64,000 nt of DNA from Todiramphus chloris collaris (taxonomy: Eukaryota; Chordata; Aves; Coraciiformes; Alcedinidae), in assembly GCA_025345505.1 (NCBI GenBank), contig JANVCC010000021.1:25593440-25657439 (forward strand). Reading direction: 5' to 3'. Below the pieces are notes generated by a model, which saw only the letters and a list, made by a program, of their open reading frames with translations, was not told where the DNA came from and did not search any database. The position numbers and the translations under genes were made by a program. This document shows positions 25,055-37,020 of this stretch, in pieces. Positions within the stretch are counted from its first letter, which is position 1. Each line of letters begins with the position of its first letter.

Positions 25055-26760
25055 CTGAATAAGAAAGTTCTAATAAGGATTTGAAGCAAGGGAATACAGC
25101 TTTGCAGATAACTGAGGAGAGTGTGTTCCAACTATGAAGGGCAACAGAGGAAAGAAAAAAAATGTAGAAATGCTTGCTTGCTTGCTTTTTGTAATTGTTG
25201 GGAGAAAAAAAAAAATCCAGGTACTAAGAAAGAGAAGGAAGATTATTTAAGAGTGAGAGTTTGTATTTAACATGATAGAGGATGCAGAGACAGTGAAGTA
25301 TAGTTAAACTGGCCACAGTCTAGAAATAGTATCTTTGATGGACCCTTAAAATAAAATACATTAAATATGGCTGCATGTAACTTACAATAGACTTATCACT
25401 GGCACAGTGATAACACTGGCACATTAGGGAACCATGCATATGGAAAAGTGGAAAAATTTTTTACTAAAGAGCAGGAGAGAAAATATGGTAGTTTTAGAGG
25501 AACTACATAGGACAAATACAACATTACATGTGGTTGCACATCTGTTTCTGAGTATTTTTGGGACAGAGGGCAGTATGGTTCTGCTCAGAGTATGTCTTCA
25601 AGTATTTTGGCTATGGAAGAATTTATTCTTGTGCAAGTTTAGGCAATGCATGAAGCAATGTTCATAGGTCCTTAAAATCAGTGTCATGTTTTTTGTTGAA
25701 CATATTACACTGACACCATTGTATGATAAAAATATTTCCTAATAGCAGCATGGACTTTCTTTAATGAATCCCCTCCCTTCTAAACTCAACCCATGCAAAA
25801 TAACTGCATATGATGTAGAGAGATCATCCTTGGAATACACATACGGTATTGCAAGAATCTGGCACATTATGTTTCATTGCATTTAAGCCAGATAGCCAGA
25901 AGTAGCCAGAATTTTCATTTGGATACTATCCAACCATTGTTAATCATGAAAGATGTGGTACAACAAGTTGGCATTTGTATATGTGAATAATGGAATATTT
26001 CTTTAATTATATACAAAAATCCTAAATGAACTAGTTTTCTCTCCTTATAAACTGTCCCTTCTGCATCTGTTCCAACTCCCACTGAAGTCAAAGGAAAGCC
26101 TCCCATCGATTTCAGTGGAAGTCTGTTGAGTCTTATGAAATTCTGTTGCATGATGACTCCCAACTTCCTTGAAGTCTGTTGCAAATTTACTCTTGACATG
26201 CAAAATGCTTCTCACAGCCTGTAATTCCATAAAGCTGTTCTGAAGACTGTTACTTATATAGCACCCAAAAAATATATTCAGATAGGACAGAGACTTCAGA
26301 AAATGCTTTGTAGCTGGCCCAGAATTAGAATTAAGAGCTGAGGAAAATGCATAAAAACCTTGCTACTCTCAGCAAGTAAAAGAACATTAACAATTCAGAA
26401 TCAGCTATTCAGTGGAAATTAAAATAAATAAATAAATTAAAATTACTCTATTTAAGAATAAAAAAAGAAGCTTTCTACTCTGGGAAGGATAACCAAACTC
26501 AGTGAAGAATTTAACATTGACATCAGAATCTCTGACTCCGAGGATGACAACAGATAATTCATGTGATCATACTTCACACTTCTGAAAATTATCAGAATAC
26601 TATTCCCTGCTTCCCACAGATTTTCTGTGTATTTTTAATTGAGACCATAGGTTTAGAGTAAACAGCATAGGGTCCTCCTGCATTACACAACCCTGACATC
26701 ATCTCAAAAAAGTGCAGTAGTAACTGTAATGATGACAATTACGATTGTCAAAGGGGGAAA
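25055..26760. other. Non-coding AT-rich sequence, nothing recognised
   Basis: No coding domain or repeat recognised except a short AAAT-like run at about 26,423-26,438. Confidence 0.45.
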
Positions 26761-26764
26761 AGGA

Positions 26765-26952
26765 TTTTTGCACAGGAGTTGTCAGGGCTTATCATAAACT
26801 AGATCTGAAGGGGAAAAGGAACAAAATCAGGTTTGCTGGAGATAAGCCTGGAGTGGCACATCAATGTTTGTAGGATGTTGTGCTAGCGAGGACCTTAGGT
26901 CTGCCATTCCAGTGGAGGTAGGGGACAGAGTGTCATTTGATAGCAAAGACAC
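26765..26952 (+). mobile_element. Older CR1 LINE, 5' segment (split by insertion)
   Basis: This block reads like the CR1 region just upstream of ORF2: a purine-rich GGGGAAAAGGAACAAAATC segment, then text leading to GATAGCAAAGACAC. It stops exactly where the nested CR1 begins. The element's next expected part resumes at 27,473 with GATGGGCTAGAAATCACAG just downstream. The 5' edge is approximate. The assignment relies on my memory of the CR1 consensus and on continuity across the insertion. Confidence 0.55.
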
Positions 26953-27472
26953 TGCATCCAGCTCTGGAGCTCTCAACACAGGGAAGACATGGACCTGGTG
27001 GAGCGGGTCCAGAGGAGGGCCACAAAGATGATCAGAGGGCTGGAACACCTCTCCTATGAGGACAGGCCAAGGGAGCTGGGGTTGTTCAGCCTGGAGAAGA
27101 GAAGGCTCCAGGGAGACCTACTAGAGACCTTCCAGTACCTGAAGGGGGCCTACAGGAAGGCTGGAGAGGGGCTGTTTATGAGAGCCTGTCGTGAAAGGAC
27201 AAGAGGTAATGGGTTTAAATTAGAGAAGAGTAGATTTAGATTGGATATCAGGAAGAAGATCTTTATTGAGGGTGGTGGAACAGCGGAATGGGCTGCCTAG
27301 GGAGGTGGTTGAGGCCCCATCCCTGAAGATATTCAAGGTGAGGTTGGACAAGTCTCTGAGCAGCCTGGTCTAGTTGAGGGTATCCCTGCTCACTGCAGGG
27401 GGGTTGGACTAGATGACCTTTGGAGGTCCCCTCCAGCCCTAGCCATTCTATGATTCCATGATTCTATGACAC
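26951..27472 (+). mobile_element. Nested 5'-truncated CR1 LINE
   Basis: A CR1 3' segment of about 520 bp that starts inside the last part of ORF2 and ends with three terminal 8-mers (ATTCTATG, ATTCCATG, ATTCTATG at 27,445-27,468). It lies inside the older CR1 in the same orientation. The pentamer GACAC is present at both junctions (26,948-26,952 and 27,468-27,472), which could be a microhomology or a very short target-site duplication. Confidence 0.9.
26989..27300 (+). pseudogene. CR1 ORF2 C-terminal fragment (nested copy)
   Basis: The frame encodes the C-terminal tail typical of CR1 ORF2, downstream of the reverse-transcriptase core. Recognisable blocks are LVERVQRRATKMIRGLEHLS, YEDRPRELGLFSLEKRRLQG, DLLETFQYLKGAY and FRLDIRKK. 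It lacks both the endonuclease and the catalytic reverse-transcriptase motifs, so it is inactive. Near 27,265 a small deletion shifts the frame: the reading after RKK leaves the expected CR1 tail and stops at 27,300, while the expected downstream sequence continues in another frame to about 27,372. It is a dead 5'-truncated retrotransposon copy and not a host gene. Confidence 0.88.
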
Positions 27473-27559
27473 AAGTTGTATTGATGGGCTAGAAATCACA
27501 GTAGTGCCAGAAATTATCAGATAGGAATTATGCCTTCATCCCCTAAAAAGTTGTCAGGA

Positions 27560-28806
27560 TCAACAGCTCAACTGAAGGGCATCTACACCAATGCATGCAG
27601 CAGGGGCAACAAACAAGAGAATCTGGAAGCCATTGTAAAGTAGGAAAACTATTATATAGTTGCCACCATGGAGACATGGTGGGATGATTCACACAACTGG
27701 AATGCTGCATTGGATGGCTATAAACTCTTCAGAAGGGATAGGCCAGGAAAGAGAGGCAGTGTGTAGACCTGTATGTTAGGGAGGGATTTGAGTTTTGAGC
27801 ATAATGATGGTGATGATAGGTCTGAGTGTTTATGGGTAAGAATCAGGGGAAGGCCAACAAGGCAGATAACATGGTGGGAGTCTGTTATAGACCACCCAAC
27901 CAGGATCAAGAAGCAGATGAAATATTCTGTAAGCAGATGGAAGAAGTCTCACAATCACTACCATTTGTTCTCATGGAGGACTTCAACATACCAGATGTCT
28001 GCTGGAAATACAATACAGCAGAAATAAAATAGTCTAAGAGGTTCCTGGAGTGTGTAGAAGAGAAATTCCTGACACAGCTGGTAAGCAAGCCAACCAAAGA
28101 AGGTCCCTGCTGGACCTGTTGTTCACAAGCAGAGAAGGACTTGTGGATGATGTGAAGGTTGGAGGCCATCTTGGACACAGTGATCATGAAATGGTAGAGT
28201 TTTCAATTCTTGGGGAATTAAGGAGGGGGCATCAGTACAACTGCCACCTTGGACTTACAGAGAGCAGACTTTGAGGAGCAGACTTAGGAGACTGGTTGTC
28301 AGAGTCCCCTGAGAGGCAGTTTTGATGGGCAAAGGAGTACAGGAAGGCTTGACATTCCTCAAGAGGGAAATCTTTAAGGCACAGGAGTAGGCCATTCCAG
28401 TGTGCTATAAATTGAACTATCAGGTAAGAAGATCATCCTGGCTGTACAGAGACCTTTGTCTGGAACTTGGGAGGAAAAGTCTATGGCCTATGGAAAAAAG
28501 GGCAGGCAACTTGGGAAGACTACAAAGATTCCATGAGGCTATGCAGGGAGAAAAATAGAAAGGCCAAAACCCGACTAGAATTCAACTTGCCTACTGCTCT
28601 TAAAGACAATAAGAATATTTCTAGAAGCACATTAACAGTAAAAGGAGGACAAAGGAAAATCTCCATCTTCTATCAGGGGAAACACAGTGGACAGGAAATA
28701 CACAGTGAACAGGAATACAGTGAAGAGGAAAAGGCTGGGGTGCCTTAATGCCTTTTTTTTACTCAGTGTTTAATAGCAAGACAAGCTGTTGTCCATGTAC
28801 CCAGCC

Positions 28807-28837
<31 letters not shown>

Positions 28838-30265
28838 AGCTGAAAGACAGGGATAAGGAGCAGAATGAAGCCCCCATAATCCAAAATGAAGCAGTCAGTG
28901 ACCTACGAAGCCAATTAGACAGTCACAAGTCTATGGGTCTGGACAAGATACAGTCAAGGCTACTAAGGGAGCTGACAGACTAGCTTGCTTTCCATCATTT
29001 ATCAAAAATAGTGGCTAAACAGGAATGTTCCAGTTGATTTGAGATTAGCAAAGGTGATATCCATCTACGAGAAGGGCCAGAAGGAGGACCAGGGGAACTA
29101 CAGGCCTGTCATGTCAGTCTGACTTCAGTGCCAGGAAAGGTTATGGAGCAGATCAGCCTGAGTGCCATCAAGTAGCACATACAGGACAAACAGGTGATCA
29201 GGCCCAGTCACATAGGTTTATGAAAGGCAGGTCCTGCTTGACTAACCTGATCTCCTGCTGCGACAAGTTGCCCACTTAATAGATGAGGGAAAGCCTGTGT
29301 ATGTTGTCTGCCTGGACTGCTGTAAAACTTTTGACACCATTTCACACAGAATTCTCTTGGAGAAGCTGTCTGTTCATGTGTTGGATGAGCATATGCTTCA
29401 CTAGGTGAAAAACTGTCTGGATGGTCCAGGCCCAAATAGTGGTGAATGGAGTTAAATCAAGTTTGCAGACAGTGACAGGTGGTATTCCCTAGGGCTCGGT
29501 AATGGGGCCTGTTCTGTTTAATATCATTATGAATGATCTGAACAAGAGGAGTGAATGCACCCTCAGTGAGTTTGCGGACAACACCAAGTTAGGAAGAAGT
29601 GTCAATCTGCTTGAGGGTAGGGAAGCTTTACAGAGGGATCTGGACAGGCTGGATTGATGGGCTGAGGCTCATGGTATGAAGTTCAACAAGTCCAAGTGCC
29701 AGGTCCTGCACTTGGATCACAACAGCTCCATCCAATGTTACAGGCTTGTGAAAGAGTGTCTGGAAAGATGCCTGGTGGAAAAGAAACTGGGGTTATTGGT
29801 TGCCAGACAGTTTAATATGAGCCAGCAGTGTGCCCAGATGGCCAAGAAGGTCAACAGCATCCCAGCTTTCATCAGAAACAATATGGCCAGCAGAACTAGA
29901 GAAGTGATTGTACCTCTGTACTCAGAACTGATGAGGCTGCACCTTGAATGCTGTGTTCAGTTTTGGGCCCCTCACTACAAGAAGGACATTATGGTTCTGG
30001 AGAGTGTCCAAAGCTGATGAAGGGTATAGAGAACAAGTCTTATGAGGAGCAGATGAGGAAACTGGGTCTGTTTAGCCTGGAGAAAGGGGACTCAGAGGAG
30101 ACCTTCTTGCTCTCTAGAACTACTCCAAAAGGCCGTTGTAGAGAGGAGGTGGTTAGTCTGTTCTCCCAAGTAAAAAGCCACAGGATGAGAGGAAATGGAC
30201 TCAAGTTGTACCAGGGGAGGTTTAGTTTAAATATTAAGAAATATTTTTTACCAAAAGAGTTGTAA
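27560..30265 (+). pseudogene. CR1 ORF2 (endonuclease / reverse transcriptase), heavily mutated
   Basis: Across all three plus frames the conserved CR1 ORF2 order can be followed. The N-terminal APE-type endonuclease part includes the block around METWWDDSHNWNAALDGYKL (about 27,667-27,726) and a VGVCYRPPNQD-like segment (about 27,871-27,906). The reverse-transcriptase part includes a CLDCCKTFDT-like motif A (about 29,310-29,340) and a [20 protein letters not shown] motif (about 29,495-29,541). Motif C reads F-A-D-N (29,571-29,582) where the family has F-A-D-D, so a catalytic aspartate is lost. The C-terminal part appears in frames 29,676-30,017 and 29,948-30,265, separated by a frameshift. Multiple in-frame stops make it non-functional. 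In the family this protein nicks target DNA and copies the element RNA. Confidence 0.88.
28808..28837. repeat. Run of 30 C
   Basis: Uninterrupted C homopolymer inside the CR1 linker between endonuclease and reverse transcriptase. The surrounding CR1 text is C-rich, which probably seeded the expansion. It can form i-motif/G-quadruplex structures and is error-prone to sequence. Confidence 0.95.
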
Positions 30266-30443
30266 AGCATTGGAACAGGCTGTTCAGGGAAGTGGTGGAT
30301 TCACAATGCCGGGAAATATTTAGAAGGCGTGTAGATGTGGTGTTTAGGGACATGGTTTAGTAGTGACCTGGCAGTGCTGGATAAAAGATTTGACTTGATA
30401 ATCCTAAAAGTCTCTTCCAAACAAAACCGTGCTATGATTCTGT

Positions 30444-33177
30444 ACTTTAAGAAGCAGCCGACCCTTGAATGACAGCTGGTTTGACAGGTTCCAGAATAAG
30501 ATCCACATTTACTTTCAACCTAACAAGCCAAGAGGAATGATTTTTAAGTTGGATTTGTAATTTTATGTTAGAAACAGAGAAAACCAAAATCAGTAGGTAA
30601 CACAATTTGTTTATTTGGCATTTACACATTTTGAATTATCAAGAGATACTGGGACTTCAGGTGTTCAATACAGGCAGAAAAAAAATTGCTTTGTGAACTT
30701 AACAAAATAAAAGTGATTGTGGTGTGTGTTGATCTGCCATCATTGTGCCTACTTATTCCCTATGTATGACACTCATTAAAAACTATATGTAGGCATATAA
30801 AAAGCTGTTATTTTTTTCATTTAGATTCTTATGTTCAGATCCATGTTCTAATGTTTCATGAACACATTTCTTTAGTCTAAATTTTTCATTTAACTGTTGT
30901 CTATAAATGTGCATGAACATCTAAGCATAAAAAGGAATAACAGTTATGACTTGCATATAAATTATCTCACATATTGATCTCACTCAAAGAGGCACTGATA
31001 TTAAAATTACCTTAAACTGTCTAGAAAGCTTTCAGTGAGAAAGAAAATTAATTCATTCTCTTCCTACAAACTGAGGATAAAAATAGTGTGGAAGCATCTG
31101 AAGATATTTTCCAGCTGCTGAGCTATACAAGTATTTCACAACCTTGGAAGAAGTTCTTGTTATCTAAACAACACTGTTATTACAGCTGATTAATCTTATC
31201 CTTGATATTCAACCAAATTCTGGAGTGATTCTTCCTTCTACTTCCAGGCAGTACTGTTCCACTGTGTAGAACGCAAATGAAGTTAAACAGCCTACAGATG
31301 ACTTCTTGATACACAGGTCTCTATTACTATATCAGACAACTTTGTAGATGGGATAAATGATGGTGTTAGTGGCACATTGTTATGTTCCTACCAAAAGCTG
31401 TGCCTTGAGTCTTTATTATTGTTTAGTTTCCTTATTATTGGAAGATATATTGACATTTGACTAATTTAAATACATTTGTAACCTGTGTTGCAAATAGAGC
31501 TTTAAGTAATTGTCATATCTCTGACTAATGCTCTTTTAATCCTTAGTCTTAAAATATCTACTATAAAAATAATAGGCAAGGTCAATAGTAAATTGCATTT
31601 TATAAACTCAAATTTGAGACATAAAACAAGAATTTATAAAACCTGGTATAAATGAAAAGTCAAGTTTGCTGTATCTCTGCTATCCCCTATGGAGATAACA
31701 AGGGAAGGCTGCAGTTTTAATTGGTCCAGTAATGTCAGCTTGTATTAAGGTAAAGGAACATAAAAGCCAGATCAAAGCCAATCTGCCTAATGGCCTGTAA
31801 TTTTCAAGAGCAAGACAGCTGAAGCAGCCCAGCAGTCAACACCACGAATGTAGGTTGCCACATGCAAGGCAATCCTTTAAGCACTTCTATTTATTGATTT
31901 GCAAAGACCTTAGTCAGATGAAGCTTCATCAATGTCAAGCACTCTTTAGAGATGGGAAAAGTATAATGCATGGGAAGAGTAGAGAGGAAAAAAAGATCAT
32001 TCCTTCCCCTGTGTGTAAATGTTGAAATGGAATTTCCAGCATTCTTTCTCATAAATTCTTCCATTCATTTTGTAATCAAGTTCTGAATGACTTTATTACA
32101 CTTTGTGCTATCTGCTGGTTCTGTCTTGTTTTACAATGATTTATAAGTGGAAGTTAAAAACAAAGTAAGATGACAATATATCCCTGGCAGGGAAGTAGGA
32201 AAAGGAGTGTACTTGAACACCACAAAAGTTTCCTTCATTCTGAAACAAAGAGAAAGTTCGTACATGAAGTACCTTTTCTTCCATTTCTTTCAGTGAGGTC
32301 ATCTTCTTATTGCCTAAATCTTGCTTCTAAGAATCAGCTTGGCTCTGAACTCTGAAGTAGTTCTGCCTTCTAGACTGCAGACATGCTCTGAATCAGCTCT
32401 GGAAATCTCCCTGCTGCAGGAGCCTTTAACACTGATATGTCCACTTGCCTAAGGAATTTGTAGGATCCCTGTTCCCAGAGAATGTCAGCACTTCATACCA
32501 CCATCTGATAGAGGAGTACTGCTATATTCATTTTACCAATGGGCAAAAAGCTTTTCACAAAAGCTGCTTTCCCCTAGGCCAGGCAGGAATTCTGCAATAG
32601 AGCAATGAAGCAAAGCTAACCCTGGCACACCTCAGGTTAGCACTCTAACACTCAGTTCCCAAGGTTTTGCTAATGAATTTGTGAAAATCTCTGAATACTC
32701 TACCTCTTGTGCACTCTACACAGATCAACTGTTTGGAACCCATCTTCCATACAAAAGAAACGTCCAGCTTGAGATGGGAGAGGTGCAGTCAGATTTCTAA
32801 GTCTATATTGCTAAATAAAGCTAGGCTAGAGAGCAACCTTAAACACTGGACCCGTGATTGTCCACATCACTTCATTATTGCCTTGCTACTACATCTGCTT
32901 TAGACCATTCAGAGTAGCTTCCTGTAAGATACACCTTCTCCAGGGGGAACTAGGCTGGAGCCATCCATGCTTGCTAGGGACCAATCACCAGCTCACTTTG
33001 ACTTCACATTCAGGCAAAGCTCCAGTGACCAGTTACAGCTGGGTAAACAGCTTTACCTTAAATGTCAGGAAAGCATATTAGATAACATGCTCCACTCAGC
33101 AAGATAAGGACAAAATTCTGGGGTTTCTCACCTCCCTGCCCTAAGGTTCCCAAATAAAACAAATTCTTGATAGCATT
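30444..33177. other. Non-coding AT-rich sequence, nothing recognised
   Basis: Unique AT-rich sequence. I see no coding domain. The segment near 31,690-31,830 (with a TTTTAATTGG motif and little repeat character) might be conserved non-coding DNA but has no decisive feature. Confidence 0.4.
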
Positions 33178-33219
33178 ATATGCCCCTAGAGTGCTATTAA
33201 TAGCACTCTAGGGGCATAT
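33178..33219. repeat. Perfect 42-bp palindrome
   Basis: Two 21-base arms (33,178-33,198 and 33,199-33,219) are exact reverse complements with no spacer. The left arm reads ATATGCCCCTAGAGTGCTAT plus T, and the centre is TATTAATA. The symmetry breaks immediately outside (T at 33,177 and T at 33,220). The arms do not match any transposon terminal repeat I know. Confidence 0.97.
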
Positions 33220-35465
33220 TCAAACACTCATTGAACACTTCTCACCTCATGGGAAGTATTTATACATTGCTGCAAAATATGTTTAGTTATTTCCCCGTAA
33301 GAAAAAATGTAACAGTCTCTGCCCAAAGCTCATCCTGAATGGTTTCAGCAGTCAAGCCTCATGCTTCATTGCTGCATAAGTGTCTGTTGTAAAATGCTGT
33401 ATCATGATTAGCAAGGAGCACTTTCCAGTCCCCAAATCAGACGACATGCTGCAGCAAGGCTGCAGACTGCATATACATTATCTCCACATTCCAGTTTCCT
33501 TGCAAACCAAAACTGTGCTCACAGCCTGGGTAAGAGTAAGAGCTAATTTTAAACAAAGGAGGATCTGGATCAGAACTTCAGTCTGCACCAGAGCACACAA
33601 CTGAAAAGAAGCAAGAGTGCATCCTTACAGGGCTCAAAGTACCAAGAAGTCTGGAAAAGCAAGCACAAGGAGAAGTGATAAACTCCTACTGTGTGTGAGA
33701 AACCAGGTCTTATTTCTGAAACACATATTTGTACTTATTTTACAGACAGTTTGTGCAGTGCTCTCAGAACTCCAGATTAAGATCCTCCTAGAAACACAGG
33801 CTGTGCTTGTAATCTCTCTCTTCCAGGGTCTGGCATCACTGTGGATTTTTTTTTACAAATTGGTTTAGTGCTTATAATTGCAGACAAATTGTATGATGGA
33901 GGCATCATAACACAACAATGACATCAAATGAGAACAATAACAAAAATCTGGAAGAATAAGTGAAGCATACAAATATCATTGTGCTTTGTTCTAAAGTGAC
34001 ACCATTATTTAATCACTAAGAATCTACAAGGGGGAGGCCACCAAATGGATAGAACAACAGAACAGACACAGTGTTTGGAATTATCAAATGCAGGACAAAA
34101 AAAAAAGTGGAGCAAAGGGAACTAAAATTGCAGATGGATGTAAAGCAAAACAAAATTTTCTTAATAAATTGTTCTAGTGTGCGGAGTCCTAAGTGCTAGA
34201 GACAGCTTTGGCTAAAATACACAAACAGAGCAGTCATTGGAGTTCTTCAACAGTCAAGTCACTTGGAAAAACACAAGCAGCTATAAATCAAACAAGCCAC
34301 ATGTTTGTGGGCATATTTCACATAGAGAGTGCATTGAGATAGACCTGCAAGGACGTGATTACAATAAGCCAAGAAACTGAGAAATTTTTAATTGTTATTT
34401 TTTAATGTTTGGAAAGCACTTAGAGCTTTCTGATTGCTACCTAAAAGCACAGAGTTATGATACCAACAGCAACTGTGCAATGACTAAAAAGGATAGTCAA
34501 GACAAAGAAGATGAGGAAAAAAAAAGTGGGGGAGCAGATTTGAGACACTGTTATGGTACAGAAGTATGAAATTTATTCAAAGTAAACTAACTGAAACTAG
34601 GTTTGCTCTATAAACAGTTAAATGGTGCTGGAACTCACTGAAAATCAAATGAAAATTTGGATTTCTACCAGACTGTTAACATTGATACATAAATATGGAA
34701 TAAACAGTGACAGGCTCATTTCCATTTCTGGGTCCTGAGTGTTGATAGCTGTATGGCTCTGATGGTTAACTGCAGGTATAGGATATGAAAGCATGGAAAA
34801 AATAACTATTACAAGAAATGACATGGTAGTCCTCAGAATAGTAGATTAACCTGAAAGGAAATCTTGGCAGGACACACTGCCATAACTATGAAAACAAGGC
34901 AGATATCAGCAGACTCTGCTGTTGTAGTACTGTCACTGCTTTGATACAAACACCACACTGCAATAACAAAATTCAAAGCCAGAGGCACATAGAAGGATGT
35001 CAGTGAAAACATGAAAAAATTAGTGAAAATCAAGTAGCCACTGCTAAATTAGAATTTACAGAATACTCATCAGTCAGGACAGTAAATGACATAGGTCACC
35101 TAGTATAGGTAAAATGAAAGAGCTAGAGCTATTGAAAAGACAATGTAATGCTTCATATTATGTTAAACTACTTTCTCCAGTGTTCATAAAGTGATTTAAG
35201 CCCCTGAGGCACACCAGTGTGTAACAAAAGCCCTCCAGGAGCCCAAAACTGTAAGAAAGAAGTTGCTCTGGATTACAGTGCCCCTTCCCACACCACCTAA
35301 GCTCTGCTGTCAAATGTAGCCTAAACTGAGGTATGACCAAACTAAACTGCTGCAAGAACACACATACAGGCAACTTTGAATCTAGCATGAAGGAAAAGAG
35401 TCTCAACACTTTGTTACAAAACATTGTAATCCTATCATCTACATTTTTGCAAAACAGTATGGTGT
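33220..35465. other. Non-coding AT-rich sequence, nothing recognised
   Basis: No repeats or coding domains recognised. Open frames at 33,380-33,868 (plus) and 34,833-35,424 (minus) have no family features. Confidence 0.4.
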
Positions 35466-35470
35466 TTACA

Positions 35471-35561
35471 GCACTTGCACCATAGATGGGAAATCTGGGT
35501 TCAGATCCTTGTTCAGTCTAAGAGGATTTAAACCTACATCTTTCACCTCCAGGGCAACTGC
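35471..35561. repeat. tRNA-like inverted repeat (imperfect palindrome), copy 2
   Basis: The forward arm (35,471-35,516) has a tRNA-promoter look, with a B-box-like GGTTCAGATCC at 35,498-35,508. The second arm (about 35,521-35,561), read on the minus strand, has the same layout (GCAGTTGCCC head, GGTTTAAATCC box). Aligning the first 41 bases of each arm without gaps gives 26 identities by my count. The structure is therefore two tRNA-like heads facing each other around a spacer of a few bases. The family is not identified. Confidence 0.5.
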
Positions 35562-37020
35562 ATCTACATCAGTTTTTTTACTAGACACGCTCTATCTTGT
35601 CCTTAGTCGTCCACTGAAATCAGAAGTTGAAATCCTGTCATATTTAATTTAGTAGAAGCATTGCAACTGAATTCTAGCAGCCAGGGCATCACCCAAGTGG
35701 TCTGTGCATTAAGAGTCAGAAAGAAATAATGGGAGCTTCAGTCAAAGTAACTAAACAAAGTTAGTGTGATTTTTCAATTAAAACCAAAAAGCTCTGTTCT
35801 GTATTATATCATGCAGGGAGATGCCACCAAACTGGAGTACAAAACCATCACTTTGTTCAGACTGTTTTCTTCATAGGGATGAACTGTGGAGGTTACTCAT
35901 CAAGACTTTAGAAGAGCCCATGCCAAAATCATCATTGAAATTCAGTACTTACGAACCCTTGTCTGTGCCTGTTCTTCCAGACCATAATGCTCTCTCAAAT
36001 TGCCAACTTTGATTGTTTAGTTCTATTAAAGCATGATATATATAGCATGTCAGATGAAAAAAATACCTGTATTTTTCTCATTTGTCATTAATTTTTTAAT
36101 CTATTCACAGAACAGTAACTGTGGTCTGTGAGTCACAATAGCAACACAAGTGTGCATGATGACATTAACATTTCTACATATATAATTTCAGGTGATGAAG
36201 CCACCAGCTTTAAAATTATAAATAGACAATTCTTGGTAAATGCTTGGAGAGCTAACAGGAAAACTGTTATGTTCTACCAAGTGTTGTTTGTAATTTGAAG
36301 AAGAAGCTTGGATATTTGTGTTTGAAAAAAGTGAGCGTTCTTTATAATGTGATGTTTCCACAAAAAAAATGGCTGCAATGTTTAATATAGGTCAAGAGCC
36401 CATTTTCTCTCCTCTTCCTGAAGAATTAGAAAATCAATCTGACTCCACCAGCAAATGTTAGTTTCTGAATCACAACCGGAAAGCTCAAGTTAGTTTGCCA
36501 AAACATAGAAAATTATCTTTATAGTCCAAATATCACCAAATACCACAGAAACTAAGAAGTAAGTTCTAATAAATCCCATTACAAGGTCTCAGGTGATCTC
36601 GGGGTAATATTTAGACGTTGTGTTCCTGTTTGGTTTTTTTTTAATCAGAAATAATTTGCATTAAATATCATTCACATGCACCAAAGAGTTTCTTTGCTAT
36701 GACCAAAGGACACAATAGTAGTGATGTTACTGCATTGTTCCTCTTATTCATACCCTTCCATGTCTTTCCTTTATCCATGAAAACAACATACTCTACATTT
36801 CTGTTTTCCTTTAACAAAATCCAGGCTTAACCCCAATTGTTGTCATGTGCCTTCATTTCACTTGGTACTGGTTTTGTTTTTCTTGGACCCAGCAAAAGCT
36901 AAGCATACTGAAACATAGCTTACTTCATGTCAAAATATATTGTGCTACACATACTAACTGATCAGGAGTTGTTTTCTCTAAACATTGAAAAGATTTCCTC
37001 TTGTTGTTTCAGGATATTTC
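35562..37020. other. Non-coding AT-rich sequence, nothing recognised
   Basis: No element recognised. Confidence 0.4.

Larger units (their letters stand above)
27473..30443 (+). mobile_element. Older CR1 LINE, main body with ORF2 remains
   Basis: About 2.97 kb of a long CR1 copy, continuing the 5' piece at 26,765-26,952. In order it holds the ORF2 endonuclease region (from about 27,560), a linker with a run of 30 C (28,808-28,837), the reverse-transcriptase region (about 28,900-29,640), the C-terminal domain (to about 30,270) and a 3' tail ending in a single ATGATTCTGTAC-type terminal motif. Many stops and frameshifts show it is old. Together with the 5' piece it is among the longer CR1 copies one would expect to see in a bird genome, where most are short. 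Confidence 0.9.

Noticed and set aside
35498..35508. Possible functional tRNA gene because of the B-box-like motif
   Set aside because: No cloverleaf, acceptor stem or anticodon loop can be drawn. It fits a decayed tRNA-derived repeat.
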